In this document: one piece after another, positions 9,073-20,031 of the stretch
How the letters are laid out: each line of letters begins with the position of its first letter
Numbering within the stretch: the stretch's first letter is position 1
Origin: Stenotrophomonas cyclobalanopsidis
Lineage (GTDB): Bacteria; Pseudomonadota; Gammaproteobacteria; Xanthomonadales; Xanthomonadaceae
Direction of reading: 5' to 3'
DNA: 64,000 bases
NCBI RefSeq assembly: GCF_008710035.1
Contig: NZ_VYKI01000004.1
Coordinates: forward strand, 1 to 64,000
The notes under the pieces: model-generated
Databases searched by the model: none
The model's input: only the letters and a program-made list of their open reading frames with translations
What the model was told of the DNA's origin: nothing
Position numbers and translations under genes: made by a program

Positions 9073-10873
9073 CCGGAGGCGGCAGGACTGACAGGACTTC
9101 CTCGATTGTAGTCAGTCCCTGCGCCACCTTTTCAAGCCCCGCCTGGCGCAGGGTTCGCAGTCCTTCAGCCTGTGCCGCACGTCCGAAAGCGGCCAGATCC
9201 ATGTCCGCGCGGATCAGCCTGCGCAGCCGCGAACCCAATGGCAGCAACTCATACAGGCCGATGCGGCCGAGGAAACCGGTGCGCCGGCACTCCAGGCAGC
9301 CTACCGGCCGACAGGGCGTGGCGGCATCTGGATATGCAGCATGGCTATCAGCCAGCACCGCCCAATCGGACGCGCCGAGGGTGTGCGGCTGCTTGCAGTG
9401 CGGGCACAGGGTGCGCACCAGGCGCTGGGCGAGGATGCCGTTGATGGTGCTGGCCAGCAGGTAGTGCGGCACGCCGATGTCGAGCAGGCGGGTGATGGCC
9501 GAGGCCGCGTCGTTGGTGTGCAGGGTGGACAGCACAAGGTGGCCGGTCAGCGAGGCCTGCACCGCCATCTGCGCGGTCTCCAGGTCGCGGATCTCACCGA
9601 TCATGATGATGTCCGGGTCCTGTCGCAGCAGGGTGCGCACGCCGCTGGCGAAGTCCAGGTCGATGTTGGCCTGCACCTGCATCTGGTTGAACTCCGGCGA
9701 GATCATCTCGATCGGGTCCTCCACCGTGCACACGTTCACGTCCGGGGTGGCCAGCCGCTTCAGGGTGGAATACAGGGTGGTGGTCTTGCCCGAACCGGTC
9801 GGGCCGGTGACCAGCACGATGCCGTGCGGGCGCTCGACAAGCGCATTCCAGCCGGCGGCCTCCTGCGGGCTGAAACCGAGCTGGTCGATGCTCTTGAAGG
9901 CGGCATCCGGGTCGAATATGCGCATCACGCACTTCTCGCCGAAGGCGGTGGGCATGGTCGACAGGCGCATCTCGACCTCGCGGCCGCCCGGCGAACGGGT
10001 CTTGATGCGGCCATCCTGCGGGCGCCGGCGCTCGGCCAGGTCCATGCGGCCGAGCACCTTGATGCGGCTGACCACGGCAGTCATCACCGCCGGCGGCACC
10101 TCGAACACCTTGTGCAGGACGCCATCGATGCGGAAGCGCATGCGCCCCATCTCGCGGCGCGGCTCCAGGTGGATGTCCGAGGCGCGCTGTTCATAGGCGT
10201 ACTGCAGCAGCCAGTCGACGATGTGGACGATGTGCTGATCGTCGGCGTTGACGTCACCGGCGCGGCCGAGCTCGACCAGCTGCTCGAAGCTGGGCAGGGT
10301 GGTGTTGGCTTCGCCGCGCACGTCGCCGCGGGCCCCGCGCACCGAGCGGGTGACCCCGAAGAACTCCATGGTGTAGCGGTGCAGGTCCAGCGGGTTGACC
10401 ATCGCCAGCTCGATCTGGCGCCGGGTCAGGTGCTGCAGGTCGCGGCGCCATTCCTGGGCCAGCGGCTCGCTGGTGGCCACCAGCACGCGCTCGGCGTCAA
10501 CCGCCAGCGGCAGGAAACGGTGGCGGCGGGCATAGGCGTGCGAGGCCACGGCGGTGACCGAGGCGACGTCGACGCGGGTCGGGTCGATGCGCAGGTAGCG
10601 GCAGCCGGTGCGCCGGGCCAGCCATTCTGTCAGGCGTTCCAGGCTGAGCTCGCCGCCCTCGCTGGCGGCCAGCTTGAGGTTGGACAGCAGCACCAGCGGA
10701 TGCACTTCGCTGGCGTTGCGCGCGCCCTGTGCGGAAAAGCGCACGCGGTCGCGGTCACGTTCGGCGATGAGGCCATCGGCCAGTGCGGCAGCGGCCACCT
10801 GCTCGAACTGCAGGCGCCCTGGTGGCAACGGCGGCGGTGCCCCGGGCGTGCCTGCCGGCAGCCGGTGTTCCAT
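9044..10873 (-). CDS. GspE/PilB-family secretion ATPase (orphan)
   Basis: A 609-aa cytoplasmic ATPase of the type II secretion/type IV pilus family. The N-terminal T2SSE domain covers about 60-170. The core carries the Walker [11 protein letters not shown] (about 356-365), the Asp box (SDIHLEP), Walker B ([12 protein letters not shown], about 421) and the His box (STLHTNDA). A zinc-binding tetracysteine follows (CPHC and CLEC), typical of GspE and PilB. It is a complete enzyme, but no other gsp, xps or pil gene lies nearby; its neighbours are a glutaminase-like gene and glyQ. It might serve a type II system encoded elsewhere or a divergent pilus. The exact orthology (XpsE, PilB, HofB) cannot be fixed from sequence alone. 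Confidence 0.88.
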   Translation of the reverse strand: MEHRLPAGTPGAPPPLPPGRLQFEQVAAAALADGLIAERDRDRVRFSAQGARNASEVHPLVLLSNLKLAASEGGELSLERLTEWLARRTGCRYLRIDPTRVDVASVTAVASHAYARRHRFLPLAVDAERVLVATSEPLAQEWRRDLQHLTRRQIELAMVNPLDLHRYTMEFFGVTRSVRGARGDVRGEANTTLPSFEQLVELGRAGDVNADDQHIVHIVDWLLQYAYEQRASDIHLEPRREMGRMRFRIDGVLHKVFEVPPAVMTAVVSRIKVLGRMDLAERRRPQDGRIKTRSPGGREVEMRLSTMPTAFGEKCVMRIFDPDAAFKSIDQLGFSPQEAAGWNALVERPHGIVLVTGPTGSGKTTTLYSTLKRLATPDVNVCTVEDPIEMISPEFNQMQVQANIDLDFASGVRTLLRQDPDIIMIGEIRDLETAQMAVQASLTGHLVLSTLHTNDAASAITRLLDIGVPHYLLASTINGILAQRLVRTLCPHCKQPHTLGASDWAVLADSHAAYPDAATPCRPVGCLECRRTGFLGRIGLYELLPLGSRLRRLIRADMDLAAFGRAAQAEGLRTLRQAGLEKVAQGLTTIEEVLSVLPPPDESSTVPDP

Positions 10874-10917
10874 CTGCCTGCTCCTCCCGGGTACGGAATG
10901 CCCCGCAGGTCGGCCGT

Positions 10918-10923
10918 TATACT
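10918..10923 (+). promoter_or_regulatory. Possible -10 element for glyQS
   Basis: TATACT lies 33 nt before the glyQ ATG in the divergent 83-nt gap between glyQ and the GspE-like gene. No strong -35 hexamer is seen at 17 nt spacing, so this is a tentative call. Confidence 0.35.
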
Positions 10924-10956
10924 AGCGCACCCCTCTGCCGGCCAAGAATCGTCCGC

Positions 10957-11868
10957 ATGTCCGCGAACCCGACCGTTCCGATCACCTTCCAGGGCCTGAT
11001 CCAGACCCTGAACCAGTTCTGGGCCCAGCAGGGCTGCGTGCTCATCCAGCCGCTCGACCTGGAGGTGGGCGCCGGTACGTTCCACCCGGCCACCTTCCTG
11101 CGTGCGATCGGCCCGGAAGGCTGGAACGCTGCCTACGTGCAGCCGTCGCGCCGCCCGACCGACGGCCGTTACGGCGAGAACCCGAACCGCCTGCAGCGCT
11201 ACTACCAGTACCAGGTGGCGATGAAGCCGGCGCCGGACAACATCCAGCAGCTGTACCTGGATTCGCTGAAGGCGCTGGGCATCGACCCGCTGGTGCACGA
11301 CCTGCGCTTCGTCGAGGACAACTGGGAATCGCCGACCCTGGGCGCCTGGGGCCTGGGCTGGGAAGTCTGGCTCAACGGCATGGAGGTGACCCAGTTCACC
11401 TACTTCCAGCAGGCCGGTGGCCTGGAGTGCCGCCCGGTGCTGGGCGAGATCACCTACGGTCTCGAGCGCCTGTGCATGTACCTGCAGAACTGCGACAACG
11501 TCTACGACCTGGTCTGGACCTATGGCCCGGACGGCCAGCCGGTGACCTACGGCGACGTCTACCACCAGAACGAAGTGGAGCAGAGCACCTACAACTTCGA
11601 ATACGCCGACGTGGAAGAGATGTTCCACCGCTTCGATGCGTGCGAGCGCGAGGCGCAGAAGCTGGTGGAAGTGAACCTGCCGCTGCCGGCCTACGAACAG
11701 GTGATGAAGGCCAGCCATACCTTCAACCTGCTCGATGCGCGCCGCGCGATCAGTGTGACCGAACGCCAGCGCTACATCCTGCGCGTGCGCGCGCTGGCCC
11801 AGGCGGTGGCCAAGGCCTACTACGAGCAGCGCGAGAAGCTGGGCTTCCCGGGCGCGAAGAAGGCCTGA
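10957..11868 (+). CDS. glyQ: Glycine--tRNA ligase alpha subunit
   Basis: Catalytic alpha chain (303 aa) of the bacterial alpha2beta2 glycyl-tRNA synthetase. Nearly the whole sequence is family-diagnostic: [18 protein letters not shown] at the N-terminus, [19 protein letters not shown], the segment [19 protein letters not shown] and [13 protein letters not shown]. The ATG at 10957 gives MSANPTVPI and a normal length. glyS follows after 73 nt. Confidence 0.97.
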   Translation: MSANPTVPITFQGLIQTLNQFWAQQGCVLIQPLDLEVGAGTFHPATFLRAIGPEGWNAAYVQPSRRPTDGRYGENPNRLQRYYQYQVAMKPAPDNIQQLYLDSLKALGIDPLVHDLRFVEDNWESPTLGAWGLGWEVWLNGMEVTQFTYFQQAGGLECRPVLGEITYGLERLCMYLQNCDNVYDLVWTYGPDGQPVTYGDVYHQNEVEQSTYNFEYADVEEMFHRFDACEREAQKLVEVNLPLPAYEQVMKASHTFNLLDARRAISVTERQRYILRVRALAQAVAKAYYEQREKLGFPGAKKA

Positions 11869-11941
11869 GGGCCCCGCGCTTTCCACTACTTCCGGGCGCC
11901 GGCCGCGTTGCGCGCTGCGCCCCCACCACAGGATTGAAACG

Positions 11942-14017
11942 ATGAGCCAACTGTCCCCCCTGCTGATCGAACTGGGCACCGAAGAACTGCCGGTAAAGGC
12001 GCTGCCGGGCCTGGCCCAGGCCTTCTTCGATGGCGTTGTCGACGGCCTGCGCAAGCGTGGCGTCGAACTGGAACTGGGCGATGCACGCCCGCTGTCGACC
12101 CCGCGCCGCCTCGCCGTGCTGCTGCCCGGCGTCGGCCTGGAACAGCCCGAGCAGCGCAGTGAAGTGCTGGGCCCGTACCTGAACATCGCGCTGGATGCCG
12201 AAGGCCAGCCGACCAAGGCCCTGCAGGGCTTCGCCGCCAAGGCCGGGATCGACTGGACCGCGCTGGAGAAGAACAGCGACAACAAGGGGGAGCGCTTCGT
12301 GCACCGTGCGGTGAGCCCGGGTGCGCGCACCGCCGCGCTGCTGCCGGAGATCCTGCGCGAGGCCATCGCCGCGATGCCGATCCCCAAGCCGATGCGCTGG
12401 GGCGACCACGACTGGGGCTTCGCCCGCCCGGCGCACTGGCTGGTGCTGCTGCACGGTGCCGACGTGGTCGAGGCCGAGCTGTTCGGCCTGAAGGCCGACC
12501 GCATGAGCCGCGGCCACCGCTTCCACCATGACAAGACCGTGTGGCTGAGCCAGCCGCAGGATTACGTCGAATCGCTGCGCGCGGCCAAGGTGCTGGTCGA
12601 TCCGGCCGAGCGCCGCGAGCGCATCGTTGCCGAGGTCGAGGCCGCTGCTGGCCAGGCCGGTGGCAGCGCCCGCATCACCGAAGACAACCTGGAGCAGGTG
12701 GTGAACCTGGTCGAGTGGCCGGCGGCGGTGCTGTGCAGCTTCGAGCGTGCGTTCCTGGCCGTGCCGCAGGAAGCGCTGATCGAGACGATGGAGATCAACC
12801 AGAAGTTCTTCCCGGTGCTGGATGACAGCGGCAAGCTGACCGAAAAGTTCATCGGCATCGCCAACATCGAATCGAAGGACGTGGCCGAAGTGGCCAAGGG
12901 CTACGAGCGCGTGATCCGCCCGCGTTTCGCTGATGCCAAGTTCTTCTTCGACGAAGACCTGAAGCAGGGCCTGGAATCGATGGGCGACGGCCTGAAGACG
13001 GTGACCTACCAGGCCAAGCTGGGCAGCGTGGCCGACAAGGTGGCGCGCGTGTCGGCGCTGGCCGAAGTGATCGCGCCGCAGGTCGGTGCCGACCCGGTGC
13101 TGGCCAAGCGTGCCGCACAGCTGGCCAAGAACGACCTGCAGTCGCGCATGGTCAATGAATTCCCGGAACTGCAGGGCATCGCCGGCCGCCACTACGCCGT
13201 GGCCGGTGGGCAATCGCCGGAGGTGGCGCTGGCCATCGACGAGGCCTACCAGCCGCGCTTCGGTGGCGATGACATCGCGCTGTCGGCGCTGGGCAAGGTG
13301 CTGGCGATCGCCGAGCGCGTGGACACCCTGGCCGGCGGTTTCGCCGCAGGCCTGAAGCCGACCGGCAACAAGGACCCGTTCGCCCTGCGCCGCAACGCGC
13401 TGGGCCTGGCCCGCACCATCATCGAAAGCGGTTTCGCGCTGGACCTGCGCGCGTTGCTGGCCAGCGCCAATGCCGGCCTGGCCGCGCGCAACGTGCAGGC
13501 CCACGTGGGTGAGCTGTACGACTTCATCCTCGACCGCCTGAAGGGCTACTACAGCGACAAGGGCGTGCCGGCCACGCACTTCAACGCGGTGGCCGAGCTG
13601 AAGCCGGCTTCGCTGTATGACTTCGACCGTCGCCTTGACGCAATCGGTACGTTTGCCGCGCTGCCGGAAGCCGAGGCGCTGGCAGCGGCCAACAAGCGCA
13701 TCCGCAACATCCTGCGCAAGGCCGAGGGCGACATCCCGGGCCAGATCGATGCATCTCTGCTACAGGAAGACGCCGAACGCGCGCTGGCCGAAGCGGTTAC
13801 CGCGGCCATCGACGACACCGGCGCCAGCCTGCACCAGAAGGACTACGTGGCCGTGCTGGCGCGCCTGGCCCGCCTGCGCCCGCAGGTCGATGCGTTCTTC
13901 GATGGCGTGATGGTGAACGCCGAAGACCCGGCCCTGCGTGGTAACCGCCTGGCCTTGCTGACGCTGCTGGGCGGGCGCCTGGGCAAGGTCGCGGCGATCG
14001 AGCATCTTTCGAGCTGA
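11942..14017 (+). CDS. glyS: Glycine--tRNA ligase beta subunit
   Basis: Beta chain (691 aa) of glycyl-tRNA synthetase, needed for tRNA binding and activity of the alpha chain. It starts with the typical [15 protein letters not shown], contains [19 protein letters not shown], and ends with an anticodon-binding-like helical domain (DALR-type, about 560-690). The length is normal. It forms the glyQS operon and is followed by a SMAG pair. Confidence 0.97.
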   Translation: MSQLSPLLIELGTEELPVKALPGLAQAFFDGVVDGLRKRGVELELGDARPLSTPRRLAVLLPGVGLEQPEQRSEVLGPYLNIALDAEGQPTKALQGFAAKAGIDWTALEKNSDNKGERFVHRAVSPGARTAALLPEILREAIAAMPIPKPMRWGDHDWGFARPAHWLVLLHGADVVEAELFGLKADRMSRGHRFHHDKTVWLSQPQDYVESLRAAKVLVDPAERRERIVAEVEAAAGQAGGSARITEDNLEQVVNLVEWPAAVLCSFERAFLAVPQEALIETMEINQKFFPVLDDSGKLTEKFIGIANIESKDVAEVAKGYERVIRPRFADAKFFFDEDLKQGLESMGDGLKTVTYQAKLGSVADKVARVSALAEVIAPQVGADPVLAKRAAQLAKNDLQSRMVNEFPELQGIAGRHYAVAGGQSPEVALAIDEAYQPRFGGDDIALSALGKVLAIAERVDTLAGGFAAGLKPTGNKDPFALRRNALGLARTIIESGFALDLRALLASANAGLAARNVQAHVGELYDFILDRLKGYYSDKGVPATHFNAVAELKPASLYDFDRRLDAIGTFAALPEAEALAAANKRIRNILRKAEGDIPGQIDASLLQEDAERALAEAVTAAIDDTGASLHQKDYVAVLARLARLRPQVDAFFDGVMVNAEDPALRGNRLALLTLLGGRLGKVAAIEHLSS

Positions 14018-14024
14018 TGGGTCG

Positions 14025-14095
14025 GTAGCGCCGGGCCATGCCCGGCGGCATTTCGCCGCCGCGCTGCGCGCTCGCCGGGCATGGCCCGGCGCTAC
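14025..14095. repeat. Inverted SMAG pair (GCCGGGC type)
   Basis: GTAGCGCCGGGCCATGCCCGGC at 14025 faces its reverse complement, which ends GCGCTAC at 14095, across a spacer of about 27 nt. It sits between glyS and tamA. Confidence 0.9.
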
Positions 14096-14210
14096 CGATG
14101 TCGTGCAGATGACGCGCACAAAGCTGCGCATTTTGACTGCCACTTAACAACCGATCCCGATTCGCGTGCTGCATTTCGCATCGTCACGCGCGGTCGGTAT
14201 GCTGTGCCGC

Positions 14211-15995
14211 ATGCAGCCAAAGAAATACGCCCTCCCGCTGATGGTTCTGACCCTGGCCACCACGTCCGTGGCGCATGCGCGCGGCACCATCGACAAGGTG
14301 GACATCAAGGGGTTGGACAAGGGCGACGACGCCGCGATCATCGAGAACATCCAGGAATCGCTGACGCTGTACGACACCATCGGCAAGGAACAGGGCGAGT
14401 CGCGGCTGGAATACCTGCTCTCGCAGGCCGAGCGGCAGACCCGCGAGGCGCTCGAACCGTTCGGTTACTACAACCCGGTGATCACCGTGGAAGCGCCCCG
14501 GCAGGACGAGCGCGTGCAGGTGCATATCCGGGTGGAGAAGGGCGAGCCGGTGCGCGTGCGCCGCGAGCACATCGACATCACCGGCCCTGCCATGTACGAC
14601 CAGTACCTCCAGGATGACCTGGCCGCGTTCAAGCCGCGCAAGGGCCAGCGCTTCGAACACACCCAGTACGAAGCCAGCAAGATCACCATCACCCGGCGCC
14701 TGGCCGAGCGTGGTTACTTCGATGCCGACTACACCCAGCGCCAGGTGCAGGTCACCCGCGCCGAGAACGCTGCCGACATCGACCTGACCTGGGACAGCGG
14801 CCGCCGCTACAACATGGGCCCGGTGACCTTCGAGCAGGATTACTTCGTCGACAAGCTGTTCGACCCGCTGGTGTACTGGGAACAGGGCAGCTACTTCCAC
14901 GAAGGCAAGCTGGACCGCCTGCGTGAATCGCTGACCAAGCTCGACTACTTCAGCCTGATCGACATCCAGCCGCGGCCGGACCAGGCCGACGAGAACGGCG
15001 AAGTGCCGGTGGACGTGAAGCTGACCCGGGCCAAGCGCACCATCTACACCTCGGGCCTGAGCTACGGCAGCGAGAGCGGCGCGGGTGTGCGCGGCGGCAT
15101 CGAGCGGCGCTACGTGAACAGCCGCGGCCACAAGATGAACACCCAGCTGGACTATGCGCAGAAGCGCAAGAGCCTGACCAGCACCTACCGCGTGCCGGCG
15201 TTCAAGTGGCTGGACGGCTGGTACGGCTTCACCGCCAGTGCCTACGATGAGCAGACCGATTACATCGACCTGCGCAACTTCAAGCTGATCGCCAGCCGCA
15301 GCGGGCAGATCAACGAGAACTGGACCGCCATCGCCTCCATGAACGCCCTGCGCGAGCGCTGGCGCTATGCCTCGGGCACCGAGTTCACCAACGCGGTCTA
15401 CAACACCTCGACCCTGGTCTACCCGCAGCTGGTGGCCGACTACGTCAACGTCGACGATCCGCTGTTCCCGCGCAGCGGCATCAGCGGCACCGCCACCCTG
15501 CGCGGCGGCATCGAGGGCGCCGGTTCGGATACCAGCTTCGTGCAGGCCAACGCCGTGCTGCGCTGGTACATCCCGGTGGGGCAGAGCGACCGCCTGATCC
15601 TGCGCGGTGAAGGGGGCACCACCTGGACCAGCGACCTGGTGGCAATGCCGCCGAGCCTGCGCTACTTCGCCGGTGGTGACCGCAGCATCCGCGGCTATGC
15701 CTTCCGTGAGGTGGGCCCGCGTACGCCGGCGCCGGACAAGTACGCGCTGGGTGCGAAGAACCTGGTGGTCGGTTCGGCCGAGTACGAGCATTACTTCAAG
15801 GGCGGCCCGTGGGGGGCGGCGGTGTTCGTCGACACCGGCAGCGCGTTCGACAACACCATCGACCTGCACACCGGCGTGGGCTTCGGCGTGCGCTGGAAAT
15901 CGCCGGTGGGCCCGGTGCGCGTGGACATCGCGCACGGCCTGAACAACCCGGATTCGCAGTTCCAGCTGTACCTGAACATCGGAGCGGACCTGTGA
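14211..15995 (+). CDS. tamA: TamA-type Omp85 outer-membrane assembly protein
   Basis: A 594-aa outer-membrane protein of the BamA/TamA (Omp85) superfamily, the partner of TamB in transport to or assembly of the outer membrane. A signal peptide (about 1-24, ending AHA) is followed by three POTRA-like repeats (about 27-260), then a 16-strand barrel domain. The barrel carries the family's FAGGDRSIRGY motif and a C-terminal Omp85 strand (PVGPVRVDIAHGLN). The start at 14211 gives a proper signal peptide; TATGCT ends 7 nt before it. The stop overlaps the tamB GTG start (GTGA), as expected for a tamAB operon. Confidence 0.93.
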   Translation: MQPKKYALPLMVLTLATTSVAHARGTIDKVDIKGLDKGDDAAIIENIQESLTLYDTIGKEQGESRLEYLLSQAERQTREALEPFGYYNPVITVEAPRQDERVQVHIRVEKGEPVRVRREHIDITGPAMYDQYLQDDLAAFKPRKGQRFEHTQYEASKITITRRLAERGYFDADYTQRQVQVTRAENAADIDLTWDSGRRYNMGPVTFEQDYFVDKLFDPLVYWEQGSYFHEGKLDRLRESLTKLDYFSLIDIQPRPDQADENGEVPVDVKLTRAKRTIYTSGLSYGSESGAGVRGGIERRYVNSRGHKMNTQLDYAQKRKSLTSTYRVPAFKWLDGWYGFTASAYDEQTDYIDLRNFKLIASRSGQINENWTAIASMNALRERWRYASGTEFTNAVYNTSTLVYPQLVADYVNVDDPLFPRSGISGTATLRGGIEGAGSDTSFVQANAVLRWYIPVGQSDRLILRGEGGTTWTSDLVAMPPSLRYFAGGDRSIRGYAFREVGPRTPAPDKYALGAKNLVVGSAEYEHYFKGGPWGAAVFVDTGSAFDNTIDLHTGVGFGVRWKSPVGPVRVDIAHGLNNPDSQFQLYLNIGADL

Positions 15996-18900
15996 GCGCG
16001 CAGACCCCGGATACCCGCACCCCGCCGCCGCCGCGCGTGCGCTTCTACCGCCGCCGCCGTTTCTGGGCATGGTCGTGCGTGGGCGTCATCGGCCTGGCGC
16101 TGCTGGCGCTGCTGGCCGTGTACTGGTTGTTGCAGACCGTGGCCGGCCGTGATGTGCTGCTGGCGCAGGTGGTGGCGCGGCTGCCGGTGGGCGCCAGCTT
16201 CACCTGGGACAAGGCGGACGGCCCGGTGGCCGGCCCGTTGACCCTCTACAACGTCGATTTCCGCTACGACGACATCCATTTCCACGCCGAGCGCGCGCAC
16301 CTGGAACCGGACCTGCGCCCGCTGCTGGGCCGCAAACTGCTGCTGGACAAGCTGGAACTGACCAACGCCACGCTCAACCTGGCCAAGAGCGACGAGCCGT
16401 TCAAGCTGCCGTCGTGGCCTGATTCGCTGCCGCAGATCGAGATGCCACTGGCGATCCAGGCCGATGTCATCGCCATCGATGGGTTCCGCATCAGCCAGGG
16501 CAACGAACCGCTGATCGACATCGCCCGCGTACGCGGCGGCATCGAGATCGCCAATGGCGAGTTCCAGGCCCGCCAGCTGGTTGTGGACAGCGACATGGGT
16601 GATTTCACCGCCCAGGGCCGCTACATCCCGGCTGAGGATTACGACACCGATGTGACCGTGACCGCCGTGCTGCCGGCACCGCGCGGGCGCACCGCCGCTA
16701 CGCTGGGCCTGGTCGCGCGTGGCGACCTGGCGCACATGGAAGTGGCCGTGGCCGGCCGTGCACCGCAGCCGCTGAAGGCGATGCTGGTGTTCGACGGCCG
16801 CACCGACCCGACCTGGAATGCCACGGCCCGCAGCGAGGAACTGGACCTGGCGCTGTTGTCGCCGGCGCTGGCTAGCTCGGGCATCGCGCCGCTGGCACTG
16901 GATTTCACCGCCTCGGGCAAGGGCGGCAACGCCAACCTGCATGGCCGGGTGAAGCAGGGCGAGCAGGAGCTGGAACTGGCACCGTCGGTGGTCTCGTTGC
17001 AGGATCAGGTGCTGAAGGTCTCGCCGCTGGTGGTGAAAGGCCTTGGCGGCGAAGCCCGCCTGGAAGGCATCGCCGATTTCAGCCAGGAAGACCAGCAGAA
17101 ACTCAATTTCTCGGTGATCGCGCAGAACCTGACCTGGGTGCCAGCACCGGACCCGAACACCGCCGGCAGCGCACCGGTGCCGGTGACCCTGAAGGAAGCA
17201 CGCTTCGGCCTGGCCGGGACGCTGCAGGCCTGGGCCGCGATCGGCCGCGCCGACGTGCAGCGCGAGCAACAGAAGGCGCAGCTGCGCTTCGATGTGCGCG
17301 GCAACGACAAGGCCGCGCAGATCCACCAGCTGCAGGCGCAGACCCCGGGTGGCCAGCTGCAGGTGGAAGGCCAGGTGGCCTGGTCGCCGCAGCTGGACTG
17401 GGATGCCAAGGCCACGCTGAAGGACTTCGATCCGGGCTATTTCGTGCCGGGCTGGAATGGCCGCCTGTCGGGCAACCTGGCCTCCAAGGGCCAGCAGCTG
17501 CCGCCGCCGGCCAATGCGCCGGCCGGCACCGCCGGTACGCTGCAGGCGACGGTGGACCTGCCCTCGCTGAAGGGCACGCTGCGCCAGCGCAACGTTGATG
17601 CGCGAGGCAAGTTCGCCCTGCAGGGTGAGCAGGGTGAGGGCGAGCTCAAGCTGGCTCTCGGCAGCAGCCGGGTGACCGCGTCGGGCAAGGTGGGTGACCG
17701 CCTGGACATCGATGCACGCTTCGAGCCGCTGCAGCTGAGCGACCTGCTGCCCGGCGCCGATGGCGGCCTGCGCGGCCAAGTGCAGGTGAAGGGCCCGCGC
17801 GATGCGCCGGACATCACCGCCGACCTGGTCGGCAACAACCTCAACTGGGATGGTTACGGCGCCGAAAGCCTGAGCATCAAGGGCCACCTACCGTGGCGCG
17901 GCGACAGCGGCACGCTGGCGGTGCAGGGCCAGCAGGTCAACGCCGGCATGCTGCTGGAGCGCCTGAACGTGGATGCGCAGGGCAGCGTGTCCAACCTGCG
18001 CCTGGCCGCACAGACGCGCAACGAGATGGGCGCGATCGACCTGCAGGGCAGCGTGCGCCAGCAGGGCACGCAGTGGCGCGGTGAACTGTCCGCGCTGCGC
18101 ATCGCGCCGATGAAGGGCGATCCGTGGTCACTGCGTGCACCGGCGACCTTCGCCATCAACGGCAGCACCTACACGCTGTCCGAAGCCTGCCTGGCCACCA
18201 CCGGCAGCGGCGCACTGTGCGCGCAGGCCAACTGGCCGCGCGAGGGCGTGGTGGTGCGCAGTGATGCGCTGCCGCTGTCGCTGGTGCAGCCGTGGCTGCC
18301 GCCGCAGTCCGGCCGCCGCATCTACCTGCGCGGCGATGTCAGCCTGGACGCGCAGATCCGTCCGCGTGCCAATGCCTGGGAAGGCCACGTGGAAGTGCGC
18401 TCGAAGGAAGGCGGCGTGCGCCTGGGCGAGAACCGCAACACGGTGGGCGATACCACCCGCGGTGAGCTGGTGCGCTACGACCAGTTCTCGCTGAAGCTGG
18501 ACATGACCCCGGCCAGCATCAAGGGCTACCTGGGCATGGGTTTCCAGGGCAACGGCTTCGTCGATGCGAAGATGCAGACTGGCTGGGAAGCCAGCGCGCC
18601 GTTGAACGGCGAGCTCTATCTCAACATGTCGCGGCTGTACTGGCTGGAACTGTTCTCGCCGGACATCGTGCGCCCCACCGGCCTGATCGAAGGCCACGTG
18701 AGCCTGCGTGGCACGCGCGGCCAGCCCTCGCTGGGCGGTGACGCGCAGCTGACCAACTTCAAGGGCGAATTCCCGGCGCTGGGCCTGACCTTCGACCAGG
18801 GCAAGGGCAGCTTCGTCGCCCAGCCCGATGGCTCGGCCAGGATCACCGCGCAGGCCAACTCGGGCAAGGGTACGCTGTACGTCGATGGTGGCCTGTCCTG

Positions 18901-19852
18901 GTTCGGCGATGCGCAGCCGCTGCAACTGAAGATCCACGGCGAGAACGTGCTGGTGTCCAACACCAGCGAACTGCGCATCGTCGCCAACCCCGATCTCGAC
19001 TTCACCCTGGCCAAGGCGGCGATGGAGCTGCGCGGTACGGTCAATGTGCCCGAGGCCGACATCGACCTGGAGCGCCTGGACCGCGGCACCTCGGTGTCCG
19101 AGGACGTGGTGGTGCTGGATCCGGCCGACCCGGAAGAATCGCGCACCTCGCCGCTGGACATGGACCTGACCGTGAGCCTGGGCGACAAGGTGAAGATGAC
19201 CGGCTTCGGCCTGAAGGGCGGGCTGACCGGCAAGATGCAGGTCTGGGCCAAGCCCGGCCGCGAGATGACCGCCAACGGCGGGCTTGAGGTGAGCGGCCGC
19301 TACAAGGCCTATGGCCAGGACCTGACCATCACCCGCGGCAATCTCAACTGGAACTACAACGCCGTCTCCGATCCGCGCATCAACATCCGCGCTGAGCGCC
19401 GCATCGGTGATGTCACCGCCGGCATCGACGTGACCGGCCGCGCGCAGCAGCCGCGTGCGGACGTGTGGTCCGACCCGGCGATGTCGCAGTCCGAGGCACT
19501 GGCCTACCTGGTGCTGGGCCGCAGCCTGACCAACGCCAGCACCGACCAGACCCAGCAGGTCACCGCGGCCTCGGCGGCGTTGTCGGCCGGCAGCGGCCTG
19601 CTGGCCTCGCAGCTGGGCGCCAAGCTGGGCCTGGACGATGCCGGCGTCAGCCAGTCGCGCGCGCTGGGCGGTTCGGTGATTGGCTTCGGCAAGTACATCT
19701 CGCCCAAGCTGTACGTCGGCTACGGCGTGTCGATGGTCGGCGCCGGTTCGGTGCTGACCCTGAAGTACCTGCTGCGCCGCGGCTTCGACGTGGAAGTGGA
19801 GTCGAGCACGGTGGAAAACCGCGGCTCGCTGAACTGGCGAAGGGAGAAATAA
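15992..19852 (+). CDS. tamB: Translocation and assembly module protein TamB
   Basis: A 1286-aa AsmA-like envelope protein that spans the periplasm and works with TamA, with a proposed role in phospholipid or beta-barrel transfer to the outer membrane. A short basic cytoplasmic N-terminus is followed by one membrane anchor (about 27-48), then a very long repetitive beta-rich region. The C-terminal DUF490/TamB domain includes RGNLNWNYNAVSDPRINIRA, DPAMSQSEALAYLVLGR and the final LKYLLRRGFDVEVESST. A GTG start overlapping tamA is chosen because the frame upstream only overlaps tamA. The length matches the family. Confidence 0.95.
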   Translation: MSAQTPDTRTPPPPRVRFYRRRRFWAWSCVGVIGLALLALLAVYWLLQTVAGRDVLLAQVVARLPVGASFTWDKADGPVAGPLTLYNVDFRYDDIHFHAERAHLEPDLRPLLGRKLLLDKLELTNATLNLAKSDEPFKLPSWPDSLPQIEMPLAIQADVIAIDGFRISQGNEPLIDIARVRGGIEIANGEFQARQLVVDSDMGDFTAQGRYIPAEDYDTDVTVTAVLPAPRGRTAATLGLVARGDLAHMEVAVAGRAPQPLKAMLVFDGRTDPTWNATARSEELDLALLSPALASSGIAPLALDFTASGKGGNANLHGRVKQGEQELELAPSVVSLQDQVLKVSPLVVKGLGGEARLEGIADFSQEDQQKLNFSVIAQNLTWVPAPDPNTAGSAPVPVTLKEARFGLAGTLQAWAAIGRADVQREQQKAQLRFDVRGNDKAAQIHQLQAQTPGGQLQVEGQVAWSPQLDWDAKATLKDFDPGYFVPGWNGRLSGNLASKGQQLPPPANAPAGTAGTLQATVDLPSLKGTLRQRNVDARGKFALQGEQGEGELKLALGSSRVTASGKVGDRLDIDARFEPLQLSDLLPGADGGLRGQVQVKGPRDAPDITADLVGNNLNWDGYGAESLSIKGHLPWRGDSGTLAVQGQQVNAGMLLERLNVDAQGSVSNLRLAAQTRNEMGAIDLQGSVRQQGTQWRGELSALRIAPMKGDPWSLRAPATFAINGSTYTLSEACLATTGSGALCAQANWPREGVVVRSDALPLSLVQPWLPPQSGRRIYLRGDVSLDAQIRPRANAWEGHVEVRSKEGGVRLGENRNTVGDTTRGELVRYDQFSLKLDMTPASIKGYLGMGFQGNGFVDAKMQTGWEASAPLNGELYLNMSRLYWLELFSPDIVRPTGLIEGHVSLRGTRGQPSLGGDAQLTNFKGEFPALGLTFDQGKGSFVAQPDGSARITAQANSGKGTLYVDGGLSWFGDAQPLQLKIHGENVLVSNTSELRIVANPDLDFTLAKAAMELRGTVNVPEADIDLERLDRGTSVSEDVVVLDPADPEESRTSPLDMDLTVSLGDKVKMTGFGLKGGLTGKMQVWAKPGREMTANGGLEVSGRYKAYGQDLTITRGNLNWNYNAVSDPRINIRAERRIGDVTAGIDVTGRAQQPRADVWSDPAMSQSEALAYLVLGRSLTNASTDQTQQVTAASAALSAGSGLLASQLGAKLGLDDAGVSQSRALGGSVIGFGKYISPKLYVGYGVSMVGAGSVLTLKYLLRRGFDVEVESSTVENRGSLNWRREK

Positions 19853-19869
19853 TCCGTCGCGGCATCCCT

Positions 19870-19946
19870 GTAGAGCCGAGCCATGCTCGGCTTCGGCGCG
19901 CAGCGCGGTCGTCCGGAAGAGCAGCCGAGCATGGGCTCGGCTCTAC
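19870..19946. repeat. Inverted SMAG pair (GCCGAGC type)
   Basis: GTAGAGCCGAGC at 19870 and the mirrored GCTCGGCTCTAC ending at 19946 lie between tamB and the S46 peptidase gene. Confidence 0.9.
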
Positions 19947-20031
19947 CTGTCCGGTCCCCAACCATCGGCCGTTGCCCCATCCGCCCCCAGCGGCTATGGT
20001 CCCGGGCTGTTCTGTACTGCCGGAAACGCCG

